A program made the position numbers and the translations under genes. 24,498 nt of DNA from Thamnocephalis sphaerospora (lineage: Eukaryota > Zoopagomycota > Zoopagomycetes > Zoopagales > Sigmoideomycetaceae). A model generated the notes under the pieces. It saw only the letters and a list, made by a program, of their open reading frames with translations, had not been told where the DNA came from and made no database searches. The stretch spans positions 1 through 24,498 of the forward strand of contig KZ992641.1 of the NCBI GenBank assembly GCA_003614735.1, in the 5' to 3' direction. Within the stretch, counting starts at the first letter, position 1; every line of letters begins with the position of its first letter. This document shows positions 9,547 through 18,703 of this stretch, piece by piece.

Positions 9547-10002
9547 CTATTGTACCATCCATGAGTCAGCAATATATATACATGTACAAAATGAGCCAAT
9601 GTCGATTAACCGTGCCAATCTGCCCATGCCTCTCTCTTCACTGCCCACGTCCAACCGAGTGCACACGATGACGCCTAATGCTGCCATCGTGTCTGCCGAG
9701 AAGGCTGCTACAATACCAACTAATTCAACAATTGCCCATACATCTAGCATACGGTCATGCATGCCGGCATCATGGCCCACCCAAACGTAGAGTAACGAAA
9801 AAGCTCCAGCATCTGCAGTATTTTACGATGGCATGACCGGCCCACGCAAGTGGATGTTCCGCAATTACGTAGGTACCCGCATTGCTAGCGCCTAGCTATT
9901 GAATCGACGCTAACCGGATGCTGCGATCATCGCGTAGACGCATGAGCCCAATGCAGACCGCACTAGGCCGCCATTTTTCAATGCATCACATTCTTTCCGC
10001 AT
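9547..10002 (-). CDS. Candidate small multi-pass membrane protein (two exons)
   Basis: Exon 1 (10002-9915) starts at an ATG and encodes MRKECDALKNGGLVRSALGS followed by a hydrophobic CVYAMIAAS. Exon 2 (9812-9547) encodes AGAFSLLYVWVGHDAG, then a long hydrophobic stretch (VWAIVELVGIVAAFSADTM, AALGVIVCTRL), and a final LIDIGSFCTCIYIADSW before TAG. Removing 9813-9914 (102 nt) joins them in phase into 118 codons (117 aa). The donor would be GTTAGC, which is weak, and the acceptor is ACTGCAG. Two or three membrane spans are likely. No family is recognised; a MARVEL-like small membrane protein is one possibility. Part of the intron is itself open in another frame (encoding NAGTYVIAEHPLAWAGHA), so an alternative exon may exist. 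Confidence 0.38.
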
Positions 10003-10413
10003 ATTCTACCGGCCCTTTTATCACCCAAATAGATTTGCATTTTTACGCACTAAAGCACGTACCTGGGATTTGACGCTAGGCGTCGATACTGGCGCGGGTG
10101 GCGTCATCTTCCTAGAGACGCACGCTCGACACGCAAGCCTTTGGTGGCATGTGAGCGTCATCAATGGCAGTAAAGGCACGCTGAACTGTATGCACTGGTG
10201 CGGCACACACACATGTAAATGCATTGCTTACGCACAAAAGGGTGGCACAGCACTCCTGTTCACATCTACCCGTGTGGCTCCGATGACGCGAGTGCCGACC
10301 GGCGCGTTCACTCTACCACACTGAAAGCGCTGTGCTGTGCAAGGCACGTGGGTGGCGCCACAGTGGGCCGCCATCATGCAGCGTAGCGACGTCGCTGTCT
10401 GGCCGCTATCGTG
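10003..10413. other. Spacer, no gene seen
   Basis: About 410 bases between two minus-strand candidates. Frames on both strands are short and show no motif or splice-consistent join. Confidence 0.35.
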
Positions 10414-11040
10414 CTACGGTTCAGCCGGCAGGCTGACGTAGTCGCTGCAGCGTTCAGCGACCATGGACGTTATCGTGCGGTTTTGCTCTGTGATCTGCGC
10501 CAAGCAGCTTGGCTTCCATATTCTACTGGTCACGATTTGCCGTCGCTTATCGGCCCTACGCACATACATGGTCAGTTTAAACTGCGCTGATGTGCGCTTT
10601 TTCTTTTCCGCTCCTCATCCGCTGCTGCTGCTGCTGCCGACCAGCGGCCTGTTTACGGCAAGTGCGCTATCGCAAATGCGGATTGATTCCAAGTACTGAC
10701 GCTGGGTGGTAGGCAAAATATTGCTCCAGGTCAAATATGGAAGTCCGCTGGGCATTGGCTGTGTGACACGCCCAACAGGCCCAATTGGTTGCCGCGGATT
10801 CACTGGTGTGCTTGGCACGCGCATATGTATAGGCGTCGCTGCTGATCCGCACTCGCTCATTTGCGTCTTTCTTTTGTTCTTGTTTGTCAACGGTGTCGTT
10901 GTTGCTTCTCTCCACGCTACGGCAACTTTGTGTCGGCAATTTTGCATCAGTGTTGCATCCACACAAGCGTGCGACGGTCGGCGCTCTACTTGGGCGCACG
11001 ACGCTCTGCGAGTGAGATTCGCTAATTCCCTTCTGCTCAT
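10414..11040 (-). CDS. Candidate coding region interrupted by one stop, unknown product
   Basis: The reverse frame starting near an ATG at about 11038 (MSRRELANLTRRASCAQVER) runs 209 codons to TAG at 10416-10414. Its only interruption is a TGA at 10617-10615, just after a Ser run encoded by a CTG/CAG repeat. The interrupting TGA could lie in an intron beginning at the GTAAAC at 10656, but acceptor and phase are unconvincing. The text before the stop is Pro-rich (PSTPVNPRQPIGPVGR). After it the frame is Lys/Arg-rich (AEKKKRTSAQFKL). A second reverse frame (11311-10667, beginning MINEEDRKRWRRKGVQWKR) is open over the same region, so the true frame or exon combination is unresolved. This could be a spliced gene, a decayed gene or chance. 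Confidence 0.25.
10621..10637. repeat. Short GCT trinucleotide repeat
   Basis: Five and two-thirds units of GCT. On the reverse strand, in the candidate frame, it encodes a run of five Ser next to a stop codon. Confidence 0.8.
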
Positions 11041-11311
11041 CTCGACTAAAGGCTAGCCCGCTTGGTGTCGTATTATAGTAGGTAAGACTGACGTTTACCC
11101 GGTGATATGACGTTTCAGCCGCGGTCGGGGCTGCAGCTGTTCTCACTGCCGTGCAGCCGACATGGGTTACACGCTGCCCGCCATGAGCATGTGGTTGCGT
11201 ATCAGCTTCGCTGCGCGCTCCGCTGTCCTTGGTGCGCATATCTACCCGTACCGGTCTTTTCCATTGCACGCCTTTCCTGCGCCACCGTTTTCTATCCTCC
11301 TCGTTTATCAT

Positions 11312-11598
11312 CCGGACCTTTGCTTGTGCACGGTGCTACTGATCGCGTCTGTGTTCTCATCGCCTGTCCGACCGTCCTTCGGTCCCACGCCACATACCTC
11401 CTTGAACCACTGGTGGCGATTCCAGTGCCCCCTTGTCGCTGCCAAGCTGCTGTTGATCGGTGGCCAGTGTTTCTCGCAACTGCTACCCGGCTTTGGCACC
11501 TCTACACCCCTGCTATCACGCGCTCGCCTGGTCTGCACCACGTTAACACCTGTTGCTTCGCTTAGTTACACGGCTAGCCGTCGGGCATCGCTACCACT
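11312..11598. promoter_or_regulatory. Presumed promoter and 5' leader of the CSC1-like gene
   Basis: About 290 pyrimidine-rich bases ahead of the channel ATG (for example ctacacccctgctatcacg). Open frames cross it on both strands (plus 11107-11620, minus 11541-11308), but they overlap one another and carry no motifs. The assignment as promoter/leader is by position only. Confidence 0.35.
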
Positions 11599-14370
11599 AT
11601 GCGTGCCGCCCACACTGTAATTTCCGTCGGCCTGGCCGTACTGGCCGTGAGCACGGCCGTCTTTGCGCAGGACAATAATGGCAACATCAAGAATGGCAAC
11701 GACGACGGCAAAGAGCAGCTTAGCCAGCAGAACGTCTCCACCTCCAGTGTTGTCTCTGCGCTCATCTTTAACAGTGTGCTCACCGTGGGCATCTATCTGG
11801 CATTCTGCATTTTGCGTTCGCGCAATCGCAATGTGTATGCACCGCGCTCCTACATGGTCGAGCCGTCCAAGCGGTCGCCAGAGCTGCCGAGCGGTCTGTT
11901 CAGCTGGCTCAAGCCGGTGCTGCGTGCGCCTGATGATGAGCTGCTTTACAAGATTGGCCTGGATGCCTACATGTTTCTGCGCTTCCTGCACATTTGCGTG
12001 CGGGTATTTATTGTCCTCACTTTCTTTGGACTCGTCGTTCTGGTGCCGCTGAATGCCGCCACCGATGAACCAAAGCAGACTGAGATGAATCGCCTGACGC
12101 TGGGTAACATTCCAGAGAAGCAGGTCGGCCGTCTCTGGGTCCACCTGGTGCTCTACTACGGCTTTATCGGCTTTATCATCTACACGCTGATCAAGGAATT
12201 GCACGCTTACGTCAATCTGCGTCATCGCTACATCAGCTCGCGGCATTTTCGCCAGCAGGCACGCAGTGTGACCGTGCTCGTCACCGGCGTCCCAAAGTCA
12301 TTCCAGAGCGAGGAAGCGTTGGCCGATCTGTTCAGCGTGTTTCCTGGCGGCGTATCGCACGTTACCCTGGCGCGCAACCCTGGTGACGCCATTGCCAAGT
12401 TTGAGGCACGCAACAACGCTGCTCTGTCGGTGGAGGCGGCCGAGTGTGCCTACGTGCTTTCGGGCGAGCGTCCGTCTGCGCGCACCAAGTCATCGGCACT
12501 GCCCATGCCTCTGCCCTTGCCTGGCGAGACGGACGATGCGATCAGGTACACGCGCGCGCGTCTGGTGGAGCTAGACCGAGCCCTGGCCAAGGCACGCAAG
12601 GAGAACGACTATGCGGTGCTTCCCTCTGCTTTTATCGTGTTCCGCTCGCAGCGTGGCGCGCAACTGGCTGCACAGGCTGTCACGGCGGCCAAGCCGCTGC
12701 GTATGGCCGAGCGTTGGATGAATGTGCACCCGGAGGATGTTGTGTGGGAGAACCTGACTGCCGTAGGCATCCACCGCTGGTGGCGCCGCGCCGTCTCGCT
12801 TGCTGCTTGCACCGGCCTCATCATCTGCTGGTCTATCATCGCCACTGGTGTTAACACACTTGCCTCGCTGGACTCGCTCGTGAAGATTGCACCTTTTCTG
12901 GGCGATGAAAACGGCAAGCCACTTCCCGCTCTTGGTCCCATCCAGGGTATCATTCCGCCGGTAGCCATGGCCGTCCTGATGATGGTGCTTGCATTCATCC
13001 TTCGCCGTCTGTCGCTGTTTGAGGGTATTCCGCTGTACACTTCCATTCAGCTTTCGCTGATGCACAAGTACTACTTTTTCCTGGTGGTCAACGTGCTGAT
13101 TGTGTCGACCTTTGCCAAGGGTATTCTCAGCTCACTTCAATCGATTCGCGAGAATCCAAACAAAATCATCGAGATTCTTGCCGACAACATGCCTGCTGCA
13201 TCCAACTTCTTCATCACCTATCTGCTGCTGCAGGGATTCACCGGTGCGGCAAAGGAAATGCTGATGCTGGTGCCGTATGCGCTAAAGTGGCTCAAGAACC
13301 GCATGCTGGTCAAGACCCCTCGTGCCATCTGGGCCAACAAGGGCATGCCGACCTTTGAGTGGGGTTCCTCGCTGCCGCCGCACACGCTCATCTTTGCCAT
13401 TGGCGTGGTCTACTGCGCCATCGCCCCGGTGATGATGCCGTTTGCGTTGTGCTACTTTGTCTTCTACTACGTCGTCTACCGCTACCAGTTCCTCTACGTG
13501 TACGACCAGCCGAGCCACACCGAGATGGGCGGCCGCGCCTTTCCAAGGATTGTGGCGCACATCTTTGCCGCGCTGTACATTTCCGAGTTGACGATGATTG
13601 GCATCTTTTCGCTCAAGAAAAGTATTGCGCCGCCCATCCTTCTGCTTATCCTTATGGTCGCCACCATCACCGCTCACCTCTACACGGAAAGGGCCTACAC
13701 CGATCTTCTCACGTTTGTGCCGCTGGAGACGCTGCTTCGTGCTGACCACGGTACGGTGGTTGCATCGGCTGCCAACAGTGTCAAGAATGTGCCCGTCTCG
13801 TATGAGCATCCGCCCATGCACTTTTCCAAGGTCAATCTTGAGGGCGGCGCTATGGGCCGGGAAGAGTCGGCGGCCGACATTTCCGCACAGCAGCAGGCCT
13901 CACTGCTGGCACAGTCAGGCGGCGTGGATCTTGTTCAGGTCCCGCGCGACGCCTATCTGCATCCTGCGCTGCACAACCATGGCAATATTGTCTGGCTACC
14001 AGAGGACGACAAGGGTCTGGCGCGCACCGAATGCCAGGATCTGCTTGCAGCGGGCATCGCGGCTACGACGGAGGGTGCACGCGTCCGCGCCAACGGACGT
14101 GTTGGCCTCAACTCTGACGAGTCGCCACTGATGGATGAAGAGGAGACGCACGAGCGGATCCTTCGCTCGCAGGGCGCTGGTTCTGGACAGAATAATAAGA
14201 CGGTCGTGACCAGCTCAACCTCGCCGGTGACTCCCACACCTCAGCGATCGGCCAGCAACCAGTCCCATACTGATGTTGCTACCACTACCCGTGTGGAGCG
14301 CGGTCCGGACGGCCAGCAGGTCATTGTTGAGGAAACGGTCACTACCGTCACGGAAATGACGGAGCAGTGA
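11599..14370 (+). CDS. CSC1/OSCA-type calcium-permeable, osmosensitive cation channel
   Basis: A single uninterrupted frame of 924 codons (923 aa). Residues 1-23 are a cleavable signal peptide or first membrane segment (VISVGLAVLAVSTAVFAQ). The RSN1-type N-terminal membrane unit follows (SALIFNSVLTVGIYLAFCIL; conserved YAPRSYMVEP and LDAYMFLRFL). The cytosolic PHM7-like module begins at VTVLVTGVPKSFQSEEALAD and includes the conserved TAFIVFRSQ-like stretch. The seven-helix DUF221/RSN1 pore region opens with EDVVWENL and includes EGIPLYTSIQLSLMHKYYFF and a late FVFYYVVYRYQFLYVYD. The tail from about 760 is hydrophilic, acidic and Ser/Thr-rich. In plants and yeast this family forms mechanically or osmotically gated Ca2+-permeable channels in plasma or endomembranes. 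Length and domain order match fungal members. The absence of introns contrasts with its neighbours. Confidence 0.95.
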   Translation: MRAAHTVISVGLAVLAVSTAVFAQDNNGNIKNGNDDGKEQLSQQNVSTSSVVSALIFNSVLTVGIYLAFCILRSRNRNVYAPRSYMVEPSKRSPELPSGLFSWLKPVLRAPDDELLYKIGLDAYMFLRFLHICVRVFIVLTFFGLVVLVPLNAATDEPKQTEMNRLTLGNIPEKQVGRLWVHLVLYYGFIGFIIYTLIKELHAYVNLRHRYISSRHFRQQARSVTVLVTGVPKSFQSEEALADLFSVFPGGVSHVTLARNPGDAIAKFEARNNAALSVEAAECAYVLSGERPSARTKSSALPMPLPLPGETDDAIRYTRARLVELDRALAKARKENDYAVLPSAFIVFRSQRGAQLAAQAVTAAKPLRMAERWMNVHPEDVVWENLTAVGIHRWWRRAVSLAACTGLIICWSIIATGVNTLASLDSLVKIAPFLGDENGKPLPALGPIQGIIPPVAMAVLMMVLAFILRRLSLFEGIPLYTSIQLSLMHKYYFFLVVNVLIVSTFAKGILSSLQSIRENPNKIIEILADNMPAASNFFITYLLLQGFTGAAKEMLMLVPYALKWLKNRMLVKTPRAIWANKGMPTFEWGSSLPPHTLIFAIGVVYCAIAPVMMPFALCYFVFYYVVYRYQFLYVYDQPSHTEMGGRAFPRIVAHIFAALYISELTMIGIFSLKKSIAPPILLLILMVATITAHLYTERAYTDLLTFVPLETLLRADHGTVVASAANSVKNVPVSYEHPPMHFSKVNLEGGAMGREESAADISAQQQASLLAQSGGVDLVQVPRDAYLHPALHNHGNIVWLPEDDKGLARTECQDLLAAGIAATTEGARVRANGRVGLNSDESPLMDEEETHERILRSQGAGSGQNNKTVVTSSTSPVTPTPQRSASNQSHTDVATTTRVERGPDGQQVIVEETVTTVTEMTEQ

Positions 14371-14836
14371 GCGAGCGGGCTATACTCTGGTGCATATGCT
14401 GTTGATTTCGTTCATTCCTGCGTTTTGATCCAATAATACTGTTTTTATCGCGGTCCTTATGCATTGTTCACTCACAGCCATCCCAGTAAGAGAGCTGTAC
14501 TTGCGTATTGTTCACGATAGGTGCATCGTGTAAACGGACTGTGTGGCCCATGCTGCGCGATTGGCTCAGCTATCTGGCGGCGTGTCACATGCTATGATGA
14601 TGATAAAGGGGGACGGTTAAACCGCCGGTCGATGCACCTCCTACCCAACACGTACTCTTCGGCAATCTCTTATTTCTGTGGATCGCCAAGAGCTCACTTA
14701 CAATCTGGCTGAATTCACGCTTTTGCCTGTCAGACGGTCGTCCGTCGACAGTGACAGGCACTCGTCATTGTCACCGCCACCGTCGCCAGTGCCGAGGATT
14801 GCTGCGGTGGCGTTGACAGAAAGGCTGCGGAGGTGG
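14371..14836. other. Spacer and 5' region of the hexosaminidase gene
   Basis: The first part is the 3' flank of the channel gene. From about 14620 to 14836 the hexosaminidase frame is open and protein-like (LAEFTLLPVRRSSVDSDRH, then SPPPSPVPRIAAVALTERL) but has no ATG. A cytosolic tail may therefore be coded here and joined to an upstream start exon that I could not locate. Confidence 0.45.
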
Positions 14837-16864
14837 ATGACATGGCGACGTACGCTGGTATTTGGCCTGCTAGCCGTGGGCATTGTTGTTCCCTTAGCAA
14901 GCCTGTACACTGGGTCGACGCTGCCAGCAATAGTTGTGCCATCCATGGGTGGCGGGCACGCTGTCGCCGACGCCCCTGATGCTAACCAAGATCCGGCTGC
15001 CGTAGCCGTTGGCCGTGTGTGGCCGATGCCTCGTGAATATCAAGTTGGCAGCGGCGTGCTGGTGCTGACCAGCGACTTTCGCTTGAACTGTCGCTTGACG
15101 GGTGGCCAAACTGGCGTTGGCAACCAGCAGCGCGAGACAAGTGACTTGTTACTACGTGCTTGTGAGCGATATCAGCGTCAGCTCACGCTAGCCGACGGTC
15201 AGCTGCCTGAAGCACCCGCGGCGCATGCTGCTGCTGCCAACTCTAGTATTATAGATGGCCAGCTCGTTGTACTAAACGTATCCGTCACGGGACAGCAGGG
15301 CCTACAGCTGGATGAGGATACCGACGAGTCCTACCAACTTGCCGTCGACGTAGCTAGCGCGCAGCTGACGGCTACAAGTGTGTTTGGCGCATTGCGCGGC
15401 CTGGAAACATTTCTGCAGTTGGTGCAGCGTCCGGCAGCCGGGCGTGGGGGTCTCTTTGGCTTTGTAGTGGCAAATGCTGTCGCTCAACGCCGTTATTTGT
15501 CGGGTGTGCCTCTGCGCATAAGCGACCGGCCGGCATTTGCACATCGTGGCTTGATGCTGGATACAGCGCGGACTTACTTTCCCGTGGCGGATATATTGCG
15601 CCAGCTGGACGCAATGGCATCCACCAAGCTTAACGTCTTTCATTGGCACATAGTCGACGCTCAGAGCTTCCCACTGGCTAGCGAGGCTCTGCCAGAGCTT
15701 TCGGAAAAGGGCGCATATGCGCCAGATCTAGTATATACAAGGCAGGACGTAGACAGAGTGGTACAATATGCTCGCGATGTAAGTGTTCAATGCCGCAGCC
15801 GTAGCTAGCGATGTTATGGCAGTGATACCATCATAGCTGGAACGCTTACCACGTCTGCGGTACAGCGTGGCATTCGAGTGATCCCAGAGTTTGATACACC
15901 CGGCCACGCGTATGCATGGGGATTAGCGTACCCAGAGCTGTCTGTCTGCATGCATACAGCGCCAGACAAAGTGGGCCAGGTAAGAATGCACAGCTTACTG
16001 GTGTGATGTACACAGCTGCTATTATCTCACTCGTCGAATACAAAGTTTGCCGCGGAGCCCCCCGCTGGCCAGCTAGATCCAACCAAGGAAGCTACGATGA
16101 AACTGGTAGAGACGCTAATAAGTGAACAGGCTGTATGGTTTCCTGATCGCTATATACACTTGGGTGGCGACGAAGTGAATGCCGCCTGCTATGAGCAGGA
16201 TCCTCATGTGGCAGCCTATCTTCGCCAGCACAGTCTTACAGTTCCAAAATTGATTGAGCGGTACGGCAGACAGATGCACGACATTGCGCGGCGTAGTGGC
16301 AAACGTGTCGTTACCTGGGAGGAGATGCTCTTGGAGTACGACTTTGCTGTGGATCCGATCAGCACGCTGGTTCAAGTGTGGCGCGGAGCATCGTCTGTGC
16401 GCAAGGTGGTACAGCGTGGTCGCCGCGCCATCACCTCACCTGCCGATCACTGGTATCTTGACTGCGGCCAAGGCGCCTGGGTGAACACCCATAGCGGCGG
16501 TGACTCGTGGTGTGATCCGTACAAAACGTGGCAGCACATGTACACCTATGATCCGCTCGCTGGGCTGGCGGACACTGGAAACACCGACACCTCGCACCCG
16601 GCTGTGGCTGGTGGCGAAGTGACCATGTGGACGGAAAAGACAGATACTGTAAACCTCGACATAAAAGTGTGGCCGCGGGCTGCTGCCGCTGCCGAGGTAC
16701 TCTGGTCAGGGCGGCGGGATGTGTCTGGCCGTGAGCGCACCACACACGCGGCACACCCGCGGATTCATCGGTTCCGCCGCAGATTGCTGGCACTTGGACT
16801 GCGGCCAGACATGGTCAACATGCTCTGGTGTGAGAAAAACCCGGCTGGCTGCGAGGCTGCATAG
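14837..16864 (+). CDS. GH20 beta-N-acetylhexosaminidase, membrane-anchored (three exons)
   Basis: Exons 14837-15778, 15866-15979 and 16016-16864 give 635 codons (634 aa) from the first in-frame ATG. Residues 6-30 (TLVFGLLAVGIVVPLASLYTG) look like a signal anchor. The GH20b N domain follows (VWPMPREYQVGSGVLVL), then the GH20 barrel: HRGLMLDTARTYFPV, VFHWHIVDAQSFPL, RVIPEFDTPGHAYAWG, and the catalytic Asp-Glu in YIHLGGDEVN. Substrate-pocket Trp residues occur in VTWEEM, QVWRG and WYLDCGQGAW. The end has GGEVTMWTE and VWPRAAAAAEVLW. It should release terminal GlcNAc from chito-oligosaccharides or glycans at the cell surface or secretory route. Introns are 87 and 36 nt. An alternative acceptor at 16045 (AAAG) would remove ten residues and align better with family spacing. 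The N-terminus may extend upstream. Confidence 0.9.
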
Positions 16865-17017
16865 CGGACCCAACAGCACGCTAACCTAACAGCCATGCTG
16901 ACATATGTATAAACCAGCCCTCTTGCTAAACTATCTGCAACCAATGTAGATGGCGGCATTCGTTTTGCTTTACGACGCTGTGTCACCTTGGACATAGAGG
17001 GTTCAAATCGAGTCGCT
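16865..17017. other. Spacer downstream of the hexosaminidase gene
   Basis: About 150 AT-richer bases between the GH20 stop and the end of the minus-strand candidate. Nothing specific is seen. Confidence 0.4.
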
Positions 17018-17570
17018 TCAAATGCTGCAAACATATTTTCTCGAGTTTACAGATGCGTTTCTGGCATTGACGTAAATTGCGTGTCTTGCCTTGTGCCTAC
17101 TCAAAGTGATATGCAAAGTGCGTGCGACGAATTCCATAATAAAGAAAATGCCATGCTCTGCAGCATCGTATGCCTTTGGAGAATATACGTTTATACACAG
17201 TACGCCATAGGGTGGCGTACGCGTGCAGTGCCACCATTTGGGGTAGCATAAAAAGAGGCCAGTCTGCAACGCTGTGCGGTGGTGACTGTAGCTTGCCTCG
17301 TTGACGGTGCGCCGCAGCTCAAACTCGGTTCCGCCAACGGTAAATGTGCGGCGCCGTGGTGACCTAGGCAGGGAGCTTTAGCATGCACAAAGCAGTGTCT
17401 ACCTGAAGGCGTTACCTTTGTGTAATGCTATGTTTTAGGATGGAAGTTCTACTGTAGGAAGCTGCTCGTGTTGGCATTGGACGGTGCAGCATGTATGTTA
17501 AACGTGCCGCTGTTTCTACGCACCCGCTGCCTGTGCCATCCAGCACCCAACACATCCAGAGATTTCGCAT
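17018..17570 (-). CDS. Candidate two-exon gene, unknown product
   Basis: Exon 1 runs from an ATG at 17570 to 17416 (MRNLWMCWVLDGTGSGCVE, ending SILKHSITQ). Exon 2 is 17363-17018. Removing 17364-17415 (52 nt, GTAACG...CCTAG, with a CTAAAG branch-like element) joins them in exact phase to 167 codons (166 aa). The segment straight after the junction, SPRRRTFTVGGTEFELRR then TVNEASYSHHR, looks strongly protein-like. The frame is open for about 115 codons before TGA. The VGG-T-x-F-E start faintly recalls BTB/T1-type beta strands, but the remainder gives no support. The gene would be divergent from the secreted-protein gene, with about 106 bases between the two starts. It could be real with a different 3' end. 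Confidence 0.35.
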
Positions 17571-17676
17571 CGTCTCGCCCTTAAAAAGCGCCCTGATCAA
17601 GCCCTGCTTTATGTTTTCTCATCTACTGCGACTTTCGTATTGGCATCCTATCGTACCTTCTCCCGTGACCATCACC

Positions 17677-18173
17677 ATGACGATTCTCAATCGGCTCATC
17701 CTAGTGCTATCCGTGCTGCTACTTGTGGCGATGGCCTCGCTGTGCTCTGCCTCGCTTGGATCTGCACTCGACTCGCCACATGCTGTGACAGCCGCAGCGC
17801 CTACGGCGGCAAAATTTCACCGACGCTTTAGCCCACCTGGCGGAAGATACTTTGGTGGACGCAGGTGAGGCTCATCCGTCAGCGGCAATAGCATTTCTCC
17901 TGCAAAAGATCGTGCTAGGATTGCTGCCCAGGCTGCATCTAACTGGAATGCTCCAAATTGGGGTAACTTTAACGCCTCTTATGATCCAGCAACACAGGAT
18001 GCCGCTATTGCGCTTACAGCCGGGAAGCAAAGAGTAACGATACACAAAACACGACAAGCACTGCTGGCCTGTCTGTCGCGACCACCGCCGGCGCAAGCCA
18101 GACAGCGCTGCCCGGCGAGTCCAAGGCAAATACGCCTCAGTTTTCGCAGCCCAACTACACAAGCAATTTCTAG
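17677..18173 (+). CDS. Small secreted Asn/Thr/Gln-rich protein, unknown function
   Basis: The ATG at 17677 opens a classical signal peptide (MTILNRLILVLSVLLLVAMA, cleavage probably after SLCSA). A first intron, 17865-17918 (54 nt, GTGAGG...GCTAG), removes an in-frame TGA and keeps phase. Exon 2 encodes IAAQAASNWNAPNWGNFN, then ASYDPATQDAAIALTAGKQ. A second intron, 18034-18101 (68 nt, GTAACG...AGCCAG), fits phase and leads to ALPGESKANTPQFSQPNYTS and a TAG at 18171. The total is 125 codons (124 aa). An alternative second intron (35 nt, beginning at the GTAACT near 17963) would instead keep a Thr/Ser-rich stretch. No Cys lies in the mature part and N-glycosylation sequons occur. No family is recognised; a cell-wall or secreted surface protein fits. 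Confidence 0.5.
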
Positions 18174-18703
18174 GTTTATGTCACTCTTACAGCCTCTCAG
18201 CGTTTCAGTCAATACATTATCAGAATGTGATGCCTGACAATTTGTGTAGACTCTTACATCTACATCCGTTACAGCACGCACAACTACGCTTTACCTAGTG
18301 TTTACGGTATCCGTTTCCTGTGTGTGCTCATTTTGCTGCGCTAAAGTGCCATTCACCTTGTGTCCATTGCAGTAAACCACGCCATATCGTTAGTCTACGG
18401 CTGCTACATTCTAATAGTGGTAGTTTACACCAAAGATGGCTTGCCAGCCACTCTATTGATGACGACCTAGTCATCAACACGCTTCCTTACTAATAGCACG
18501 GGTTTGAGCACGTAAGATAAGGGATATTCACTGACAACGGAATGGCAACAAGGGCGGGGAGCACACGGCACAGTCGGCAGCACAGTTAAGCGGATAGGCG
18601 GGCGCAAGCCAAGGGATGTTGTGACGATAAGAGCGCTCTACGCGTCGCCGAGTGCCCAGCTATCTTGCATTCGCAGTCACAGATAGCGGTGACCGGTCAT
18701 CTA
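18174..18703. other. Convergent 3' spacer, no gene seen
   Basis: About 530 bases between two converging genes. All frames are short. I see no RNA gene, repeat or splice-consistent exon. Confidence 0.45.

Noticed and set aside
10560-10660. A bZIP-like basic region (DEERKRKSAHQR) in the reverse strand
   Set aside because: The invariant Asn and the Arg spacing of a bZIP basic region are missing, and the frame stops within a few codons without a leucine heptad.
11107-11620. Two overlapping plus-strand frames of about 150 aa upstream of the channel gene
   Set aside because: Both are open over the same bases with no motif, composed mainly of Pro, Leu and Arg from pyrimidine-rich DNA. This is more likely promoter and leader sequence.
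13282-13821. Reverse-strand frame of about 179 codons within the channel gene
   Set aside because: Lies entirely opposite the strongly supported CSC1-like frame and has no motifs; a shadow of biased third positions.
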